Part shown: piece after piece, positions 1-11,719 of the stretch
Numbering within the stretch: the first letter of the stretch is position 1
Layout of the letters: the number at the start of each line of letters is the position of its first letter
DNA from: Zygnema circumcarinatum
Lineage: Eukaryota > Streptophyta > Zygnematophyceae > Zygnematales > Zygnemataceae
Assembly: GCA_037447605.1 (NCBI GenBank)
Contig: CM074809.1
Span: forward strand, 3,066,158-3,130,157
DNA: 64,000 bases
Reading direction: 5' to 3'
Notes under the pieces: model-generated
Seen by the model: only the letters and a program-made list of their open reading frames with translations
The model's database searches: none
Told to the model about the DNA's origin: nothing
Translations under genes and position numbers: made by a program

Positions 1-3000
1 CCTTTCCAATATGCGGTGCAGGATGACCCTCCTTTTAGGGCCGCCCGGTGCTGGAAAGTCCACGCTGATGATGGCTTTGGCTGCGAAACTCGATTCGGAT
101 CTCAAGGTGAGGCTCAGCGTGACACTTCCGCAAACCATAAGTAACGTGTTGAGAGTGCGGTGGCGGTAAAGGGGCTTGAAACCTGCTCTGAGAATGAGCC
201 GGATGTTACATTGCCGGATTGCAGTTTGAGGGCAACATCTCCTACAATGGACACGAGATGAACGAGTTTCTGCCTGTACGGACAGCGGCGTATGTGAGCC
301 AGAACGATGTTCACATTGGAGAAATGACCGTGCGGGAGACGTTGGATTTCTCAGCGCGAGTGCAGGGAACGGGTTTCAAGGCTGGTACGGTTCGGAAATG
401 AGCTTTTGCTGCCAGTTTCAAGTCAATAATAAAAATTTCTCACTTAAAATCACTTAGAATACGCTGCAAACGCCGCAATTCAGTAGCGGCACGAAGTCGT
501 CGATATTCCGCCACAATGGTCATTTGACGGTTTTTGCGATGCATGTCCTTTAGTAAAGCTCGATGCTGTGCGTCCTAGCATAGAAGGAGGGCGGCTGAGG
601 TGAAATTGCGCGCTTGCGTTGCTGCAGGCCTTGCACATGAGCTGGAAAAACGTGAGAAGAAAGAGGGAATCAAGCCGGACCCCACCATGGATGCATTTCT
701 CAAGGTGAAAGCTTCTCCTTCCTGAAGGTCTGCCTCGGCGTGAGCCCTCCGGGGCAGTCCAAACCACAGCACCTTCAGTGCGGCGCACTCCTCTCAGAGC
801 TGAAATTTCATCAGGATGTGGAGGGGAAGAGACTTGCATCTGACGCGGCTGCGTAATCCAATGCAGCCAAAAGTATGATTCAAAGAAAATCGACAGAGTA
901 TGACGCGTTACTCTTTCCTCTTGCGTACAGGCTCTCTCTGTGAACGGACTTCCGGAGAACGTTGTCACTGATTACGTTCTTAAGGTGAGCGTGGGAGAGG
1001 CACTCCGACGTGCCATAGGGCTCCGCATTCGATCTCCTTGCTCCTTTTTTCTCTCTCATCGATCGGTTTTCTTCTGTATTTAAAGTTTGTCTTTTATGGT
1101 TTTGGTATGTTGGTTTTGGTCGAGGGCAGATTCTCGGCCTGGAGGTTTGCGCTGAGACATTGGTCGGAAACGAGATGGTTCGCGGAATTTCAGGCGGACA
1201 GAAGAAACGCGTCACCACAGGTGAGAGCCCGGGGCCCATTTGGATTTCCTTTGGGTTGACCTGCTGCTTTTTTTACTTTTATTCACAGGGATGGTAAGAA
1301 CACTTGGGATACAAGTCGCTTCAAATCATTCTCAACATTCGGCTCTGCCTCGGAGCATGCAGGTGAAATGATTGTCGGCCCCAAGCAGGTGCTTTTCGCT
1401 GATGAAATATCGACAGGCCTCGACTCGTCCACAACCTTCCAGATCACTCAGTGCTTGCGCAATTTCACTCATTTCCAGGTAACGTGCCCAGTTCTTGTTC
1501 CCTGCTGAGAAACCAACTTCATTTTTCTAAGCGAAGGCCCTCATTACCGAGCCCCCCCGCACCCCCCTCCTTCCCCCTTCTTCTGCAGAATGCGACCACT
1601 CTGATCGCACTCCTCCAGCCCGCTCCGGAGACGTACGACCTCTTTGACGACATTCTGCTTCTGGCGGAGGGTCACATTCTGTTCCACGGCCCGCGGGAGG
1701 AGATTGTGCCCTTCTTCGAGGCGCAGGGCTTCATCTGCCCGGAGCGAAAGGGAGTGGCGGACTTTTTGCAGGAGGTGAGATGCGCAGCCGCGCTTGTGTT
1801 CAGCCGTCTATGAGAGCGGGAAATTTACTGGGGCTGTTGCTAAATGGAGTATATTTGGAGAAACCGCTTTTGAAGCAATGAGGCTGAGGCATGTTCGTTC
1901 ATACATAGTGTGGCTGCACACTGTGAACAGGTGACATCTCGGAAGGACCAGCAGCAGTACTGGGGCAAGGAGGAGCAGTACGAGTATGTCCCTGTCCAGG
2001 CTTTCGCAGATACCTTTGAAGCATCTGTTCGTGGAAAGGAAATTAAGCAGACTCTCTCGGTACGCTTGTCACACATACATCCTTATGCCTAAACTCTCTA
2101 TAGCAGCTACTGTTTCAGTTACGCTTTTTTCGAAGAGTTGGAAAGCATTTGATGGATGAGTCGGGCTTGCTTTCCTGCAGACTCCCTATCCGAAGGAGAA
2201 GAGCCATCCTGCAGCTCTTGTGAAGGAAACGTTCGGCCTCTCTCAGGTGCAGCTGTTCAAGGCTCTCTTTGAGCGCGAGGCGCTGTTAATGAAGCGCAAC
2301 GCCTACTTCTACATTGCGCAGACAATCCAGACGATCATCTTGGCCTTTGTCACTATGACCGTTTTCTTTAGGACGGAGAACACCGCTGCGGACATCCCTA
2401 CAGGGAACAGGCATCTCGGGGCCCTCTTCTTTGGCCTCATTGTGATGCTCTTCAATGGCTTCGCAGAGCTTTCCCTCCTTGTCATGCGCCTGCCCGTCTT
2501 CTACAAGCAAAGAGAGAACTCCTTCTTCCCAGCATGGGCGTACTCTCTCCCAATGTGGATTCTCTCCATTCCATTCTCTGCCTGGACGTCTTTCGTGTGG
2601 GTGGTTATGACGTACTATGTGATCGGGTACACGCCTGAGGCTGGGCGGTTCTTTCGCCACCTTCTGGTGATGTTTCTCCTTCATCAGATGGCGATTGGGG
2701 GGTTCCGCTTGATTGGAGCCTTGAGTCGAAGTATGGTGGTTTCCAACACCTTTGGCACATTCATTTTGATCGTCATCTTCTGCCTCGGAGGCTTCATTAT
2801 TGCAAAAGGTAGGCCGATCTGCATGAAAAATTGCATGCATTGAAACTGGAAAATATCAGTACAGGGAGTGATTAATTTGTGGGTCTTCTGAGGTTTGGTG
2901 CTATAAGATAGAGATATTTGTGAAGGGGGCCAGAGGTGTGTTTAAGAATTGCCTTTTGGCAGTCTCCTGAATGGAAGGCTTCTAGCATCTGTTTGTTGAT

Positions 3001-6000
3001 CCGAATTTCACTTTGTAAGCAGGTGACATCAAGGTCTACTGGATATGGGGCTTCTGGACCTCCCCACTAGCATATGCACAGAACGCGATCTGCAACAACG
3101 AGTTCAAGGGCAGCAGGTGGCAGGGGGTGAGCTCTACGTTTGCTTACTGGCATGTGGGTGGACATACAGGACAGGAGCCCACTGAATCCTTAATCTTTCT
3201 GTATGGACAAGTGTACGCGGAAGCTATATTTTATGTAGAGTTGCTCCCATGAGTACATGTCCAGCAGCTCACAGTCTTAGAGATGGCTTTGGTTGCAGAC
3301 GCTGGTTGCTGAGAGTATCCGAAACTATGAAGGGCAGACTGTGGGAGATTTCATACTGCAGTCGCGAGACCTGTTTGATGAGCCAGGGTGGTACTGGATT
3401 GGGGTGGCCGCCACGTTTGGATATCTCGTCCTTTGGAATCTCATCCTTCCTCTCGCCCTCAAGTATTTAAATCGTGAGTGCCTCGAGCTTGCTTTCACTT
3501 GATTTGCTCTTTTTCGATACGCTCGTTGAACCCAACAGTTCCCTGTTGACAGGCAGTTTAACCGGATAAGCTGGCATCTCCCTCCAATCCTGGCAATTAA
3601 ATTTGCCTCGTTAGATTCCATCCTTTTGAAACCTCCAGCTTACATCCCCTCTCAATGTCTATGTTGGACGTTCAGCTCTTGGCAAGCCTCAGCCAGTGGT
3701 GTCCGAAGATTACATCGTGGCAAAGCATGCGGCACTAACCGGAGAGATGGAGGACGACTCTAAGAGTTCCATGCGGTCCAAACGGAAAATGCAACGAGCA
3801 ACAACGCTCAAAACGTTTCGCTCCGGTGAGTCGGATTTATTCTTTAGCGAAGCTTAGTCGATGCAGGTTTGCTGGAACTAGTTTTCGTGCCTCTTTTCTG
3901 AAAGCGAGTTTTGGTCTGGAAGGAACGTAATACCAACATACGGGAAGTTTATTGTCGTCTTTTTCTGCAGCTTCCAGCAGCTCTCGCCGGGTGTCCGACT
4001 TGGGCGCGCACTCTGGACGAGGACTGTATGGTCAGAGGTCAATTCAACGAGCTCCGATTAATGAAGCCGAAGTAGCGGAAAGCGGAGGAGACATGCACAA
4101 GGGTATGATGGTCCTTCCATTCGAGCCTCTCTCTCTCTCCTTCCACAATGTCAATTACTACGTCGACATGCCGGCAGAGATGAAAGCGGAGGGAGCCCCT
4201 GAGGACCGGCTTCAGCTTCTTCGGAACGTTTCCGGAGCCTTCCGGCCGAGTGTGCTCACAGCGCTGGTCGGTGTGTCGGGAGCGGGCAAAACGACTCTTA
4301 TGGATGTGCTGGCGGGCCGGAAGACGGGGGGGTACATTGAAGGCGACATTCGCGTCTCGGGGTACCCAAAAGTGCAGGACACCTTCGCCCGAATCTCTGG
4401 CTACTGCGAACAAAACGACATTCACACGCCCCAAGTCACTGTTCATGAATCGCTGCTCTATTCTTCGTGGCTTCGCCTTCCGGCGACGGTGGACAAAGAG
4501 ACGAGAGAGGTGAGCCTACGAGATTCTACGAATTTGTGCATGGACTGGAGGCAGAATGGAGCCCGTAAGCGAACCTTAGTCCGCTTTGCGGAAGTGAAGC
4601 GAGTAATTATTTGTAATCAACGTGAATCTCAAACTCCTTAAATGGTCACTTGGCTGGATACCTAGAGCCTTCTTGTTGGAAGATTGGTGTGTTCATTTTT
4701 CACAAGTTCTCCATTTTGTAAGGGATCTCCACACTTGCTTTAGTGCCAAATAGGTCACATCAAAGGCTTGCGCCTTGAAGCTGGTTTATGGGGTTGCGTC
4801 ATTTTCAGGCCTTTGTCGAAGAGGTGATGGACCTTGTGGAGCTGGATACCCTTCGCGATGCTCTTGTGGGACTTCCCGGCGTCACCGGGCTGTCAACCGA
4901 GCAGAGGAAGCGGCTCACTATAGCTGTTGAGCTTGTCGCCAACCCTTCCATCATCTTCATGGATGAGCCGACTTCTGGTACGAACCTGCTTCAAATGCTA
5001 CTCATCATTCATTGCTTGCTTTCTCTCCCACGTTTCATTACATTTCATGAATGTCTGTGCCCATCCTGTTGTGCTCCTATTGTAGGCCTCGATGCTCGCG
5101 CGGCTGCCATTGTGATGCGAACCGTACGGAACACTGTGGACACGGGCCGTACGGTGGTGTGCACCATCCACCAGCCCTCCATTGACATCTTTGAAGCCTT
5201 CGACGAGCTGCTCCTCATGAAGCGAGGAGGGCAGGTCATCTACATGGGACCTCTCGGAACCAACTCGCAAATCATGGTTGACTACTTTGAGGCGATCGAA
5301 GGGGTGCCCAAGATCAAGGAAGGCTACAATCCTGCCACGTGGATGCTTGAGATTTCGCATCCTGCCGCAGCCGAGAAACTCGGAGTTGACTTTGCAGAGC
5401 TCTTCACCAAATCAGAACGCTTCAGGTGAGATTGCTATTTGAATCATGAACCGGAATGCAGTGTCAAAAATTCTGGGGGTGTTTTCCCTTGCATGGAAAG
5501 TAGGCCTGTGACTAATGGAACTGGTTACGGGGTGATTTCATGGGGCAGGCTGAATGAGGAGCTGATAGAGTCTTTGAAGGTGCCTCCTGAAGGACATGAG
5601 GACCTCCATTTCGAGTCCAAGTTCTCGACCTCTGCAACTACGCAGTTCATTGCCTGCTTGTGGAAGCGCAACCGCATGTATCTTCGTGCGCCTGACTACA
5701 ATGTCGTGCGATTCTTTTTCTGCCTCACTATCGCCCTTCTTATTGGCTCCCTGTTTTTCGGTCTTGGAACAAAGACGTCGAACCAGCAGAATGTATTCAA
5801 CGTGATGGGTGCCCTCTACACGTCTGCACTCTTCCTCGGCTGGTCCAACGCTTCATCTGTGCAGCCCATTCTCGCTGTTGAACGGACTATTTTTTACCGT
5901 GAGCGAGCCGCCGGAATTTATTCGGCTCTCCCTTACGCTATGGCTCAGGGCATCATTGAAATCCCCTATGTATTCGTACAGTGCATCCTTTACTCGCTGG

Positions 6001-6874
6001 TCACGTACGCACTGATTCAGTTCGAATGGACGGCGCCCAAGTTTTTTTGGTACACGTTCTTCATGTTCCTCACTCTGCTCTTCTTCACCTATTACGGTAT
6101 GATGGCGATTTCGATCACGCCTAATGAGCAGCTGGCTATGGTGGTCTCGGCATTCTTCCACTCGCTTTGGAATCTTTTCTCCGGCTTCATCATCACGCGC
6201 AAGGTGAGTGGACGAGCTTTCCCTTGTCGACGAACTTTTCCAATCTCGTGTCAGCTTAGGATTAATCCGTGATGGATTTCCTTTTCCATCGGTTACACTG
6301 GGGTTGCCCTACCCAATTCCTCGCGTCTTTCTTCCCTTCCCTGGTTTGATTCAGAAAGCAGAAGCCGTACCGGTGATGTAATCGATGTCTATATGCAGGC
6401 GGCTGGTTGTAACACTGGAACATTGCTCGTCCTGGTTTCTTTTTGGTGCGCAGGCCATCCCTCCATGGTGGAGATGGTATTATTTCATCAACCCTGTAGC
6501 GTGGACCCTCTATGGTCTGATCGCTTCGCAGGTGAGCACTGATGACGTGGCATGCATCGGCTTGGGACGACCCATGCCTCTCTCTCTGCATGTTGAACCT
6601 ATATGTTGATAGCTCTTATATTTGTCTATTGCTAAAGGAATCAACTGTGCGTTGTGATGGGTTTGACCTTATGGTGCAGCTTGGTGACTACACGAATTTG
6701 ATCAATCAGCCGGGGTCGACCCGACAGCAAACAGTGAAGGCTTTTCTGAAAGATTACTTCAGCTACGAGGATAGCTTCTTGGGTGAAGTCGTCGCTATCC
6801 TCATCGCCTTCACCATCGTGTTCTTCTTCATATTTGCATACGCTATTCAAAAGCTGAACTTCCAGCAGCGTTAG
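1..6874 (+). CDS. PDR-type full-size ABCG transporter, copy 1 (5' truncated by window edge)
   Basis: ATP-driven efflux/transport protein of the plant and fungal pleiotropic drug resistance subfamily, expected in the plasma membrane. I spliced 18 exons, all phase-consistent: 1-106, 225-384, 628-704, 931-984, 1130-1220, 1363-1478, 1589-1774, 1931-2059, 2181-2808, 3023-3126, 3299-3473, 3676-3825, 3971-4509, 4809-4977, 5086-5425, 5549-6203, 6454-6531, 6680-6874. About 1317 residues are visible; the family has about 1450, so roughly 150 N-terminal residues lie outside the window. The order is NBD1, TMD1, NBD2, TMD2. NBD1 shows Walker [10 protein letters not shown] at the very start, signature [11 protein letters not shown] and Walker B LFADE. 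NBD2 shows Walker [10 protein letters not shown], the degenerate LSTEQRKR signature typical of PDR proteins, and [13 protein letters not shown]1 (2181-3473) and TMD2 (5549-6874) are strongly hydrophobic. The substrate cannot be read from sequence. It converges on a close paralogue at 12330-13789. Confidence 0.96.
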
Positions 6875-7302
6875 CATAGGGTGTGTTAGTTGCAGCAAGC
6901 AAACACTAATGAATAAGGGATTGTGAGGCACGTCCCAAGGGTAGTTATGTGTACCCAATTTATTTAGTTTCAAAATTCATATTAATGTTTCATAAATGTG
7001 TACATGAGGGGGGTAGAACTGAACTGAGACGTAGCAGATGTAGGAGCTGGCGGGAGAGGGGGGGGTGGGATGATGGGTGCCAGTCGATTACTGCCGAAGA
7101 TGATTTTTGGTGGGAGCAATCTCTGGCCTCGACGGCTATATACAAATCGTATGCGCTTTTTTTTTTACTTGCAATGGATTTCATCTGGTCTGGGCTTTTT
7201 TGCATCTCCCTACGTTTGCAGTCCTCCAAACCATGCATGTTTTCATTTGCAGAGAGCTTGGCGTAGACTTCATTGCCTGGTTTCAGCTCGAATGGTTGTT
7301 TG
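6875..7302. repeat. 3' flank of ABCG copy 1, first part of inverted-duplication arm
   Basis: No coding region is recognised. By eye this sequence is similar to the reverse complement of about 11900-12329, which lies just past the stop codon of ABCG copy 2; for example both carry a TGTGTTAGTTG block followed by AATAAGGGATTGTGAGG. It is therefore the 3' UTR and downstream flank shared by the two tail-to-tail paralogues. The homology breaks at 7302 and resumes at about 8820. Confidence 0.75.
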
Positions 7303-7818
7303 TGGTGGTGTGAGACCAACTCTTCCGCTCCCGGCTCCTCTAGGCGAATCACTTTCCTTAGGAACTCTGGTCCCCACTGAGGAAGACATCTGCTCTCTTC
7401 AAATCAAAGGAACTCACTCATAGGCAATTTTACCCACAAATCAAATGCCAGATTTAATTCTGCGGGTCAACACTAGAGAGAAGCGTGTAGGATAAAGCTC
7501 ACAGCCCTAAAAATCCTTTAATAAATGAACACCCACATGAAAGTTGCTTCCCAACACTAAGAGGTAAGCTCGGTCACTCACTATCTCACACCACGAGTGA
7601 CGGTAGCCTCGAACACAAGCAAGCACAGAATAAGAGGTAGGTTGTAATCACTACCAAACAACCCTCGCTAAGTATTCGAACATGGCTATGTGACGTGACT
7701 CCTTCCTGTTTACCGGACGTCCCACACAGCCGTCCCTTGCAGGCGCATGCAGTCAACAGCCAGCAGGCCGTTCAATGGCCAGCTACGCGGCCTCACGTAA
7801 ACCTACGACGGCACCGAC

Positions 7819-7827
7819 CTATATAAG
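7819..7827 (+). promoter_or_regulatory. TATA box inside the inserted element
   Basis: TATATAAGG, followed by GC-rich sequence, about 516 bases from the left end of the element. No downstream gene uses it visibly, so a retroelement promoter (U3) is the simplest reading. It is inferred from motif and position only. Confidence 0.4.
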
Positions 7828-7907
7828 GCTTGCCGTACGGCTCCGCCGCCCGACCGTACGCGCTGCCGCCCGCTCGTGCATGTCCGCCGCCCGTGCAAGT
7901 TTTGCAG

Positions 7908-8612
7908 AGTTCGGACCAGTGGATCGGCAACCATTGGACAACCATTGGATGGCAATGGTTGGACGTCTACTGGTTGGCAATCAGTCGACTGGTTGCCAAC
8001 CAGTGGATGCCACTGGTTGGCAACCAGTCGAATGGTTATATCCATTACATCAAATGGTTGGCAACCATTAAATCACTAGTTGTAGCGAACTGAACGCTAC
8101 AGCTACCAAAATGCCGTCGGCGTTTCGGAGAAAACTATTACGGTTAAGCCGTACAGAATCCCCGTACTACCGTACGACTCGGCTGTACGAATCCGTACGC
8201 ATCTGTACGCATCAGGCGTGTTACACTAGTTGTCAACGGTTGGCAACCAACCAAAAAACACAAACGACCCATTTTTGCAAAAAGGCATAATTTCAGAAAT
8301 TCAATGGTTGCCAACCATTGGATCACTGGTTCCGAACCAGTCGAATGGTTGTTTCAGTCCTGCGCCACTGGTTCGCAACCAGTCGACTGGTTTCCAACCA
8401 GTGGATGCCACTGGTTGGCAACCAGTCGAATGGTTGTTTCGATCCGGCGGCACTGGTTGGCAACCATTCGACTGGTTGCCAACCAGTGGCATCCACTGGT
8501 TCCAAACCAGTCGAATGGTTGCCAACCAGTGGCATCCACTGGTTCCAAACCAGTCGAATGGTTGTTTCGGTCCGCAACCACTGGTTGCCAACCAGTCGAC
8601 TGGTTTGTCTAA
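7908..8612. repeat. Clustered palindromic repeats, ACTGGTTGCCAACCAGT type
   Basis: About 130 bases (7908-8040) and then about 370 bases (8240-8612) consist of variants of ACTGGTTGGCAACCAGT, each nearly self-complementary, joined by spacers such as CGAATGGTTG and GGATGCC. Because the unit is palindromic, open frames rich in WL, TG, NQ and PV appear on both strands in several frames; these are artefacts of the repeat. The cluster lies inside the inserted element. Related ATGGTTGG/CCAAT motifs recur at 11157-11520. Confidence 0.85.
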
Positions 8613-8819
8613 TGGTCCGATCTGTGAAGTTTTGACTCGGTCCCCTTCTCAGATGGAGAGAAGGCGCGGCTCTTCTCAGCGCGCTAGGCCCACACTGTCA
8701 ACGTTTGTACGGCCGCCATGCATGGTAGAAGTACTAGGAACACACCCCACATCACACAAACTTAGTACCACCATAGTGAGTGTTATACTAATTAATTGAC
8801 TAACAAACATACAGTAACG

Positions 8820-9040
8820 GTTTGCTCTGTGGAGGGGGCTCATTTCTTCTGATAGGACATAATACTACTTCCAGTTTATTTTTCGATGGAGAATGTTGAT
8901 GGGGATATATACTGGAACGGATTGGATATGGGGTGGAGATTCAATATGAGCTTTTTTTTCTCAATTGTTGTTCTCAACACATTGTTCTGCGTCCTAAGAA
9001 GTTTCTTGGATGACATTTGTAAATGTATGGTTCACATCAA
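8820..9040. repeat. Second part of the ABCG inverted-duplication arm
   Basis: Sequence after the insertion is again similar to the reverse complement of the other flank (about 11720-11915). Shared blocks include CATTTCTTCTGAT, CTACTTCCAG and CATTGTTCTGC followed by TCCTA. Similarity fades after about 9040. An 89-codon frame at 8886-9155 has no recognisable family and covers this non-coding homology, so I do not call it a gene. Confidence 0.6.
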
Positions 9041-9736
9041 GGTGTTAGTACTTAGTTCCTCGCATGAATGTTGTCCGGGACATGAATGTGTTGGAGGAAA
9101 AGGTACAATGTGGTATAGGGACAATGTCCATGCATGGATGTTATGTTTGGTGTAGGACCGAACATGGGGTTGTCCGCATTCTTAGGGCACGGTACGGGCA
9201 GGTCTCGGGATTGTCTAGGGTCGTAGGTTTGCGGCCTAGTCTAAGACCTTACCAAAGGGGTTGCGCGGAATGCGCCTGGACAAATGGAGCGCGGCCGTTC
9301 GGACGGCGCGTGATTGTTACAACGCCGAAGTGTACGGACGAGGGGATTTGGCCGCGAGAGGCGAATTTGCGCGAACCGACATGATTGGTCATGACGCGCA
9401 CAAATCGCGATGCAATCTCTGTACGTGACGTGACGGATGGTCCAGCAATGTCGGTGGAGAGAATTCGAGATGTCGGAGCGCGCGAGACACTCCAATGGTA
9501 GTGCGCGAAGCAGCGGCGCGAACTGTCAGTGGTGCCGCTTCAGAATGTCGACGACGGTTCAGGGTGCACCACGTGGAGCAGGATGTAGTGGGTGCAACGC
9601 GTCTGCGCGGACGGCAGGATGGCCGCCCCCGACGGCCGCCACTCCCACGTAGGGATGGCCCGCGTTGTAAATTCCGAATATATTATGTACTTTACAACGG
9701 GTTTAAAAGTAGTAATATATTATAAAGTAAAAGTGC
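9041..9736. other. Spacer between duplication arms, no gene recognised
   Basis: GC-rich sequence with many CG dinucleotides (notably 9250-9650) and short arginine-rich frames on both strands. I recognise no protein family, splice-consistent exon or RNA gene. It may be decayed transposon sequence. Confidence 0.4.
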
Positions 9737-10873
9737 AAACTTTCATTGAACTCGCGATGGCGAGGCCATCAAATGTACATGGACAAAGGCAAAATGTGGA
9801 ACCACGAAGGACTGGTCACAAAGGACCGAAACACAATAAAACGAAGCTAGGAGCGGAAAACTACGCCTAGGCACAACAACGCAGCCCTAGAAGCAGCCGC
9901 GAAGGTCACCGATGTGAGGCACGTCGCGAGGGAGCGGCGGAAGTCCACCAAAGTAAAAGACTTTATTATATATATTACACCCACTCGTTTTGAACAATTA
10001 ACGACCGTACGGTCGTACGGTCGTACCATACCAAAATTAGGTCGTTTAGGCGTTGGCGTTGCGAAATGCGTCCGTCTGGTTTTCTGTCTGCTCGTGCTCG
10101 GGCCGCATAATACCGTACAGTGGTACGACCGTACGACCGTACATTTTGTAAAGGCGTTGTAAAGTAATATATAACAGCCGTTATCAAAAGGTGTGGAAAC
10201 TTTCATTGAACTCGCGATGGCGAGGCCATCAAATGTACATGGACAAAGGCAAAATGTGGAACCACGAAGGACTGGTCACAAAGGACCAAAACACAATAAC
10301 ACGAAGCTAGGAGCGGAAAACTACGCCTAGGCACAACAACGCAGCCCTAGAAGCAGCCGCGAAGGTCACCGATGTGAGGCACGTCGCGAGGGAGCGGCGG
10401 AAGTCCACCAAAGTAAAAGACTTTATTATATATATTACACCCACTCGTTTTGAACAATTAACGACCGTACGGTCGTACGGTCGTACCATACCAAAATTAG
10501 GTCGTTTAGGCGTTGGCGTTGCGAAATGCGTCCGTCTGGTTTTCTGTCTGCTCGTGCTCGGGCCGCATAATACCGTACAGTGGTACGACCGTACGACCGT
10601 ACATTTTGTAAAGGCGTTGTAAAGTAATATATAACAGCCGTTATCAAAAGGTGTGGAAACTTTCATTGAACTCGCGATGGCGAGGCCATCAAATGTACAT
10701 GGACAAAGGCAAAATGTGGAACCACGAAGGACTGGTCACAAAGGACCAAAACACAATAACACGAAGCTAGGAGCGGAAAACTACGCCTAGGCACAACAAC
10801 GCAGCCCTAGAAGCAGCCGCGAAGGTCACCGATATGAGGCATGTCGCGAGGAGGGAGCGGCGGAAGTCCACCA
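9737..10873. repeat. 460-base tandem repeat, two full copies plus a partial third
   Basis: The block starting AAACTTTCATTGAACTCG begins at 9737, 10197 and 10657, an exact 460-base period. Copies 1 and 2 are almost identical (the translated frames within them are the same). Copy 3 matches for about 217 bases, with a 3-base insertion near the end, and then stops at about 10873. Each full unit contains two inverted arms, near 10007-10029 and 10120-10142 in unit 1 (GTACGGTCGTACGG and its complement), about 90 bases apart, which could form a hairpin. A diverged fragment of the unit's start occurs at about 55126-55175, so the sequence is also dispersed. Confidence 0.9.
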
Positions 10874-11156
10874 ACACGATCACCAACAACTGCAGCACGC
10901 CGAAGAAGCGTAGAAGCGAGGCAACGCTGAAGGGCGACGGAAATACGCTGTCGATAAAAGGTAGCCAAGATCGCCGGAGGAGGGCTTCCGGGGCCGTGCA
11001 TCTCGAAGGAGCGATGGGCGCACTGGCGAAGGAACTGGTGCCGTTATCTAGTCGTCACAGTTGTATAATATAATATATATTATATAGTCGTAATTAATCC
11101 ATCCCTAGTTACCATACGGGCGGGCCGTCGGGGGCGGCACTCAGTGAAAGGTGGAT
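10874..11156. other. Spacer, no gene recognised
   Basis: Follows the broken third copy of the 460-base repeat. It contains a palindromic AT run (ATATAATATATATTATAT, near 11069-11087). Short frames on both strands have no recognisable family. Confidence 0.4.
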
Positions 11157-11355
11157 GGCAATGGTTGGCTGAGTCTGACGCCAATGGTTGGAACCAGCGC
11201 CAATAGGTGGCAACCAATGGCTGGCCGAGTCTGACGTCACAATGGTTGGAATCAGTGTCAATAGTTGGCAACCAATGGCTGGTTGAGTCTGACGCCAATG
11301 GTTGGAACCAGTGCCAATAGGTGGCAACCAATGGCTGGCTGAGTCTGACGCCAAT
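11157..11355. repeat. Approx. 57-base tandem repeat with GGTTGGCAACC-like core
   Basis: GAGTCTGACG recurs at 11171, 11227, 11285 and 11341 (spacings 56, 58 and 56 bases). Between the anchors lie CAATGGTTGGAACCAG and GGCAACCAATGGCTGG. The core resembles the palindromic unit inside the 7.3-8.8 kb element, so the two clusters are probably related. Weaker single motifs continue to about 11520. Confidence 0.8.
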
Positions 11356-11719
11356 TGCCCTAGTGGTTCCCCTTGGTGCTTTTGTCCATCTACATTTGAT
11401 GCCCCATAATGAGATAAATGCCATTTTCCCCCCTTGCAACGGTTGCGAACCATTGGATCGTGCGATTATTGCCATGCAGAGGTTGTCCAATGGTTCCCGA
11501 TGCAATGGTTCGACCTGCGAAGGGTTGATGCAGTTATCCGACCGCTGCAGCACTGCCAATTTTCTTTTTCAACTTTTTGGGCCGTGACCACATTGAAGTT
11601 AACTTTCATTGAAAGGTTTCCAGATTGATAAGCCCCATTTGAGCAGAATGAAACCGTAGTTGTGCCATCTGATGACTGTCGAGCGAGTGACAAACTTGCA
11701 GGAAACCGAGAAATTACAT

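Larger units (their letters stand above)
7303..8819. mobile_element. Inserted 1.5 kb element (LTR-like), flanked by 5-base target duplication
   Basis: Homology between the two ABCG 3' flanks is interrupted exactly here. GTTTG occurs at 7298-7302 and again at 8820-8824, while the paralogous unoccupied site has a single copy (complement at 11912-11916). That is the pattern of an insertion with a 5-base target-site duplication. The element begins TGGTGGTGTGAGACC and ends CATACAGTAACG. There are no obvious terminal inverted repeats and no coding region. A TATA box (TATATAAGG, 7819-7827) sits about 0.5 kb in, as in the U3 region of an LTR. A solo LTR or other non-autonomous element is the best guess; the missing canonical CA 3' end is a point against an LTR. 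Confidence 0.65.

Noticed and set aside
1283-1363. Possible 5-base micro-exon (acceptor at the TTCACAG, donor at GGATG|GTAAGA) in ABCG copy 1
   Set aside because: Direct joining of 1220 to 1363 restores the conserved TTGEM sequence in phase; adding the micro-exon would break the frame.
8230-8799. Several overlapping 75-189-codon frames on both strands
   Set aside because: All come from the palindromic ACTGGTTGCCAACCAGT array; no family similarity or splice signals.
7303-8819. Terminal inverted repeats that would make the insert a DNA transposon
   Set aside because: The first and last 30 bases show no inverted match; only the 5-base direct duplication is present.
9847-10666. Identical 119-, 82- and 70-codon frames at a 460-base offset
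   Set aside because: They are copies of the tandem repeat unit, present in conflicting frames on both strands, with no recognisable protein family.
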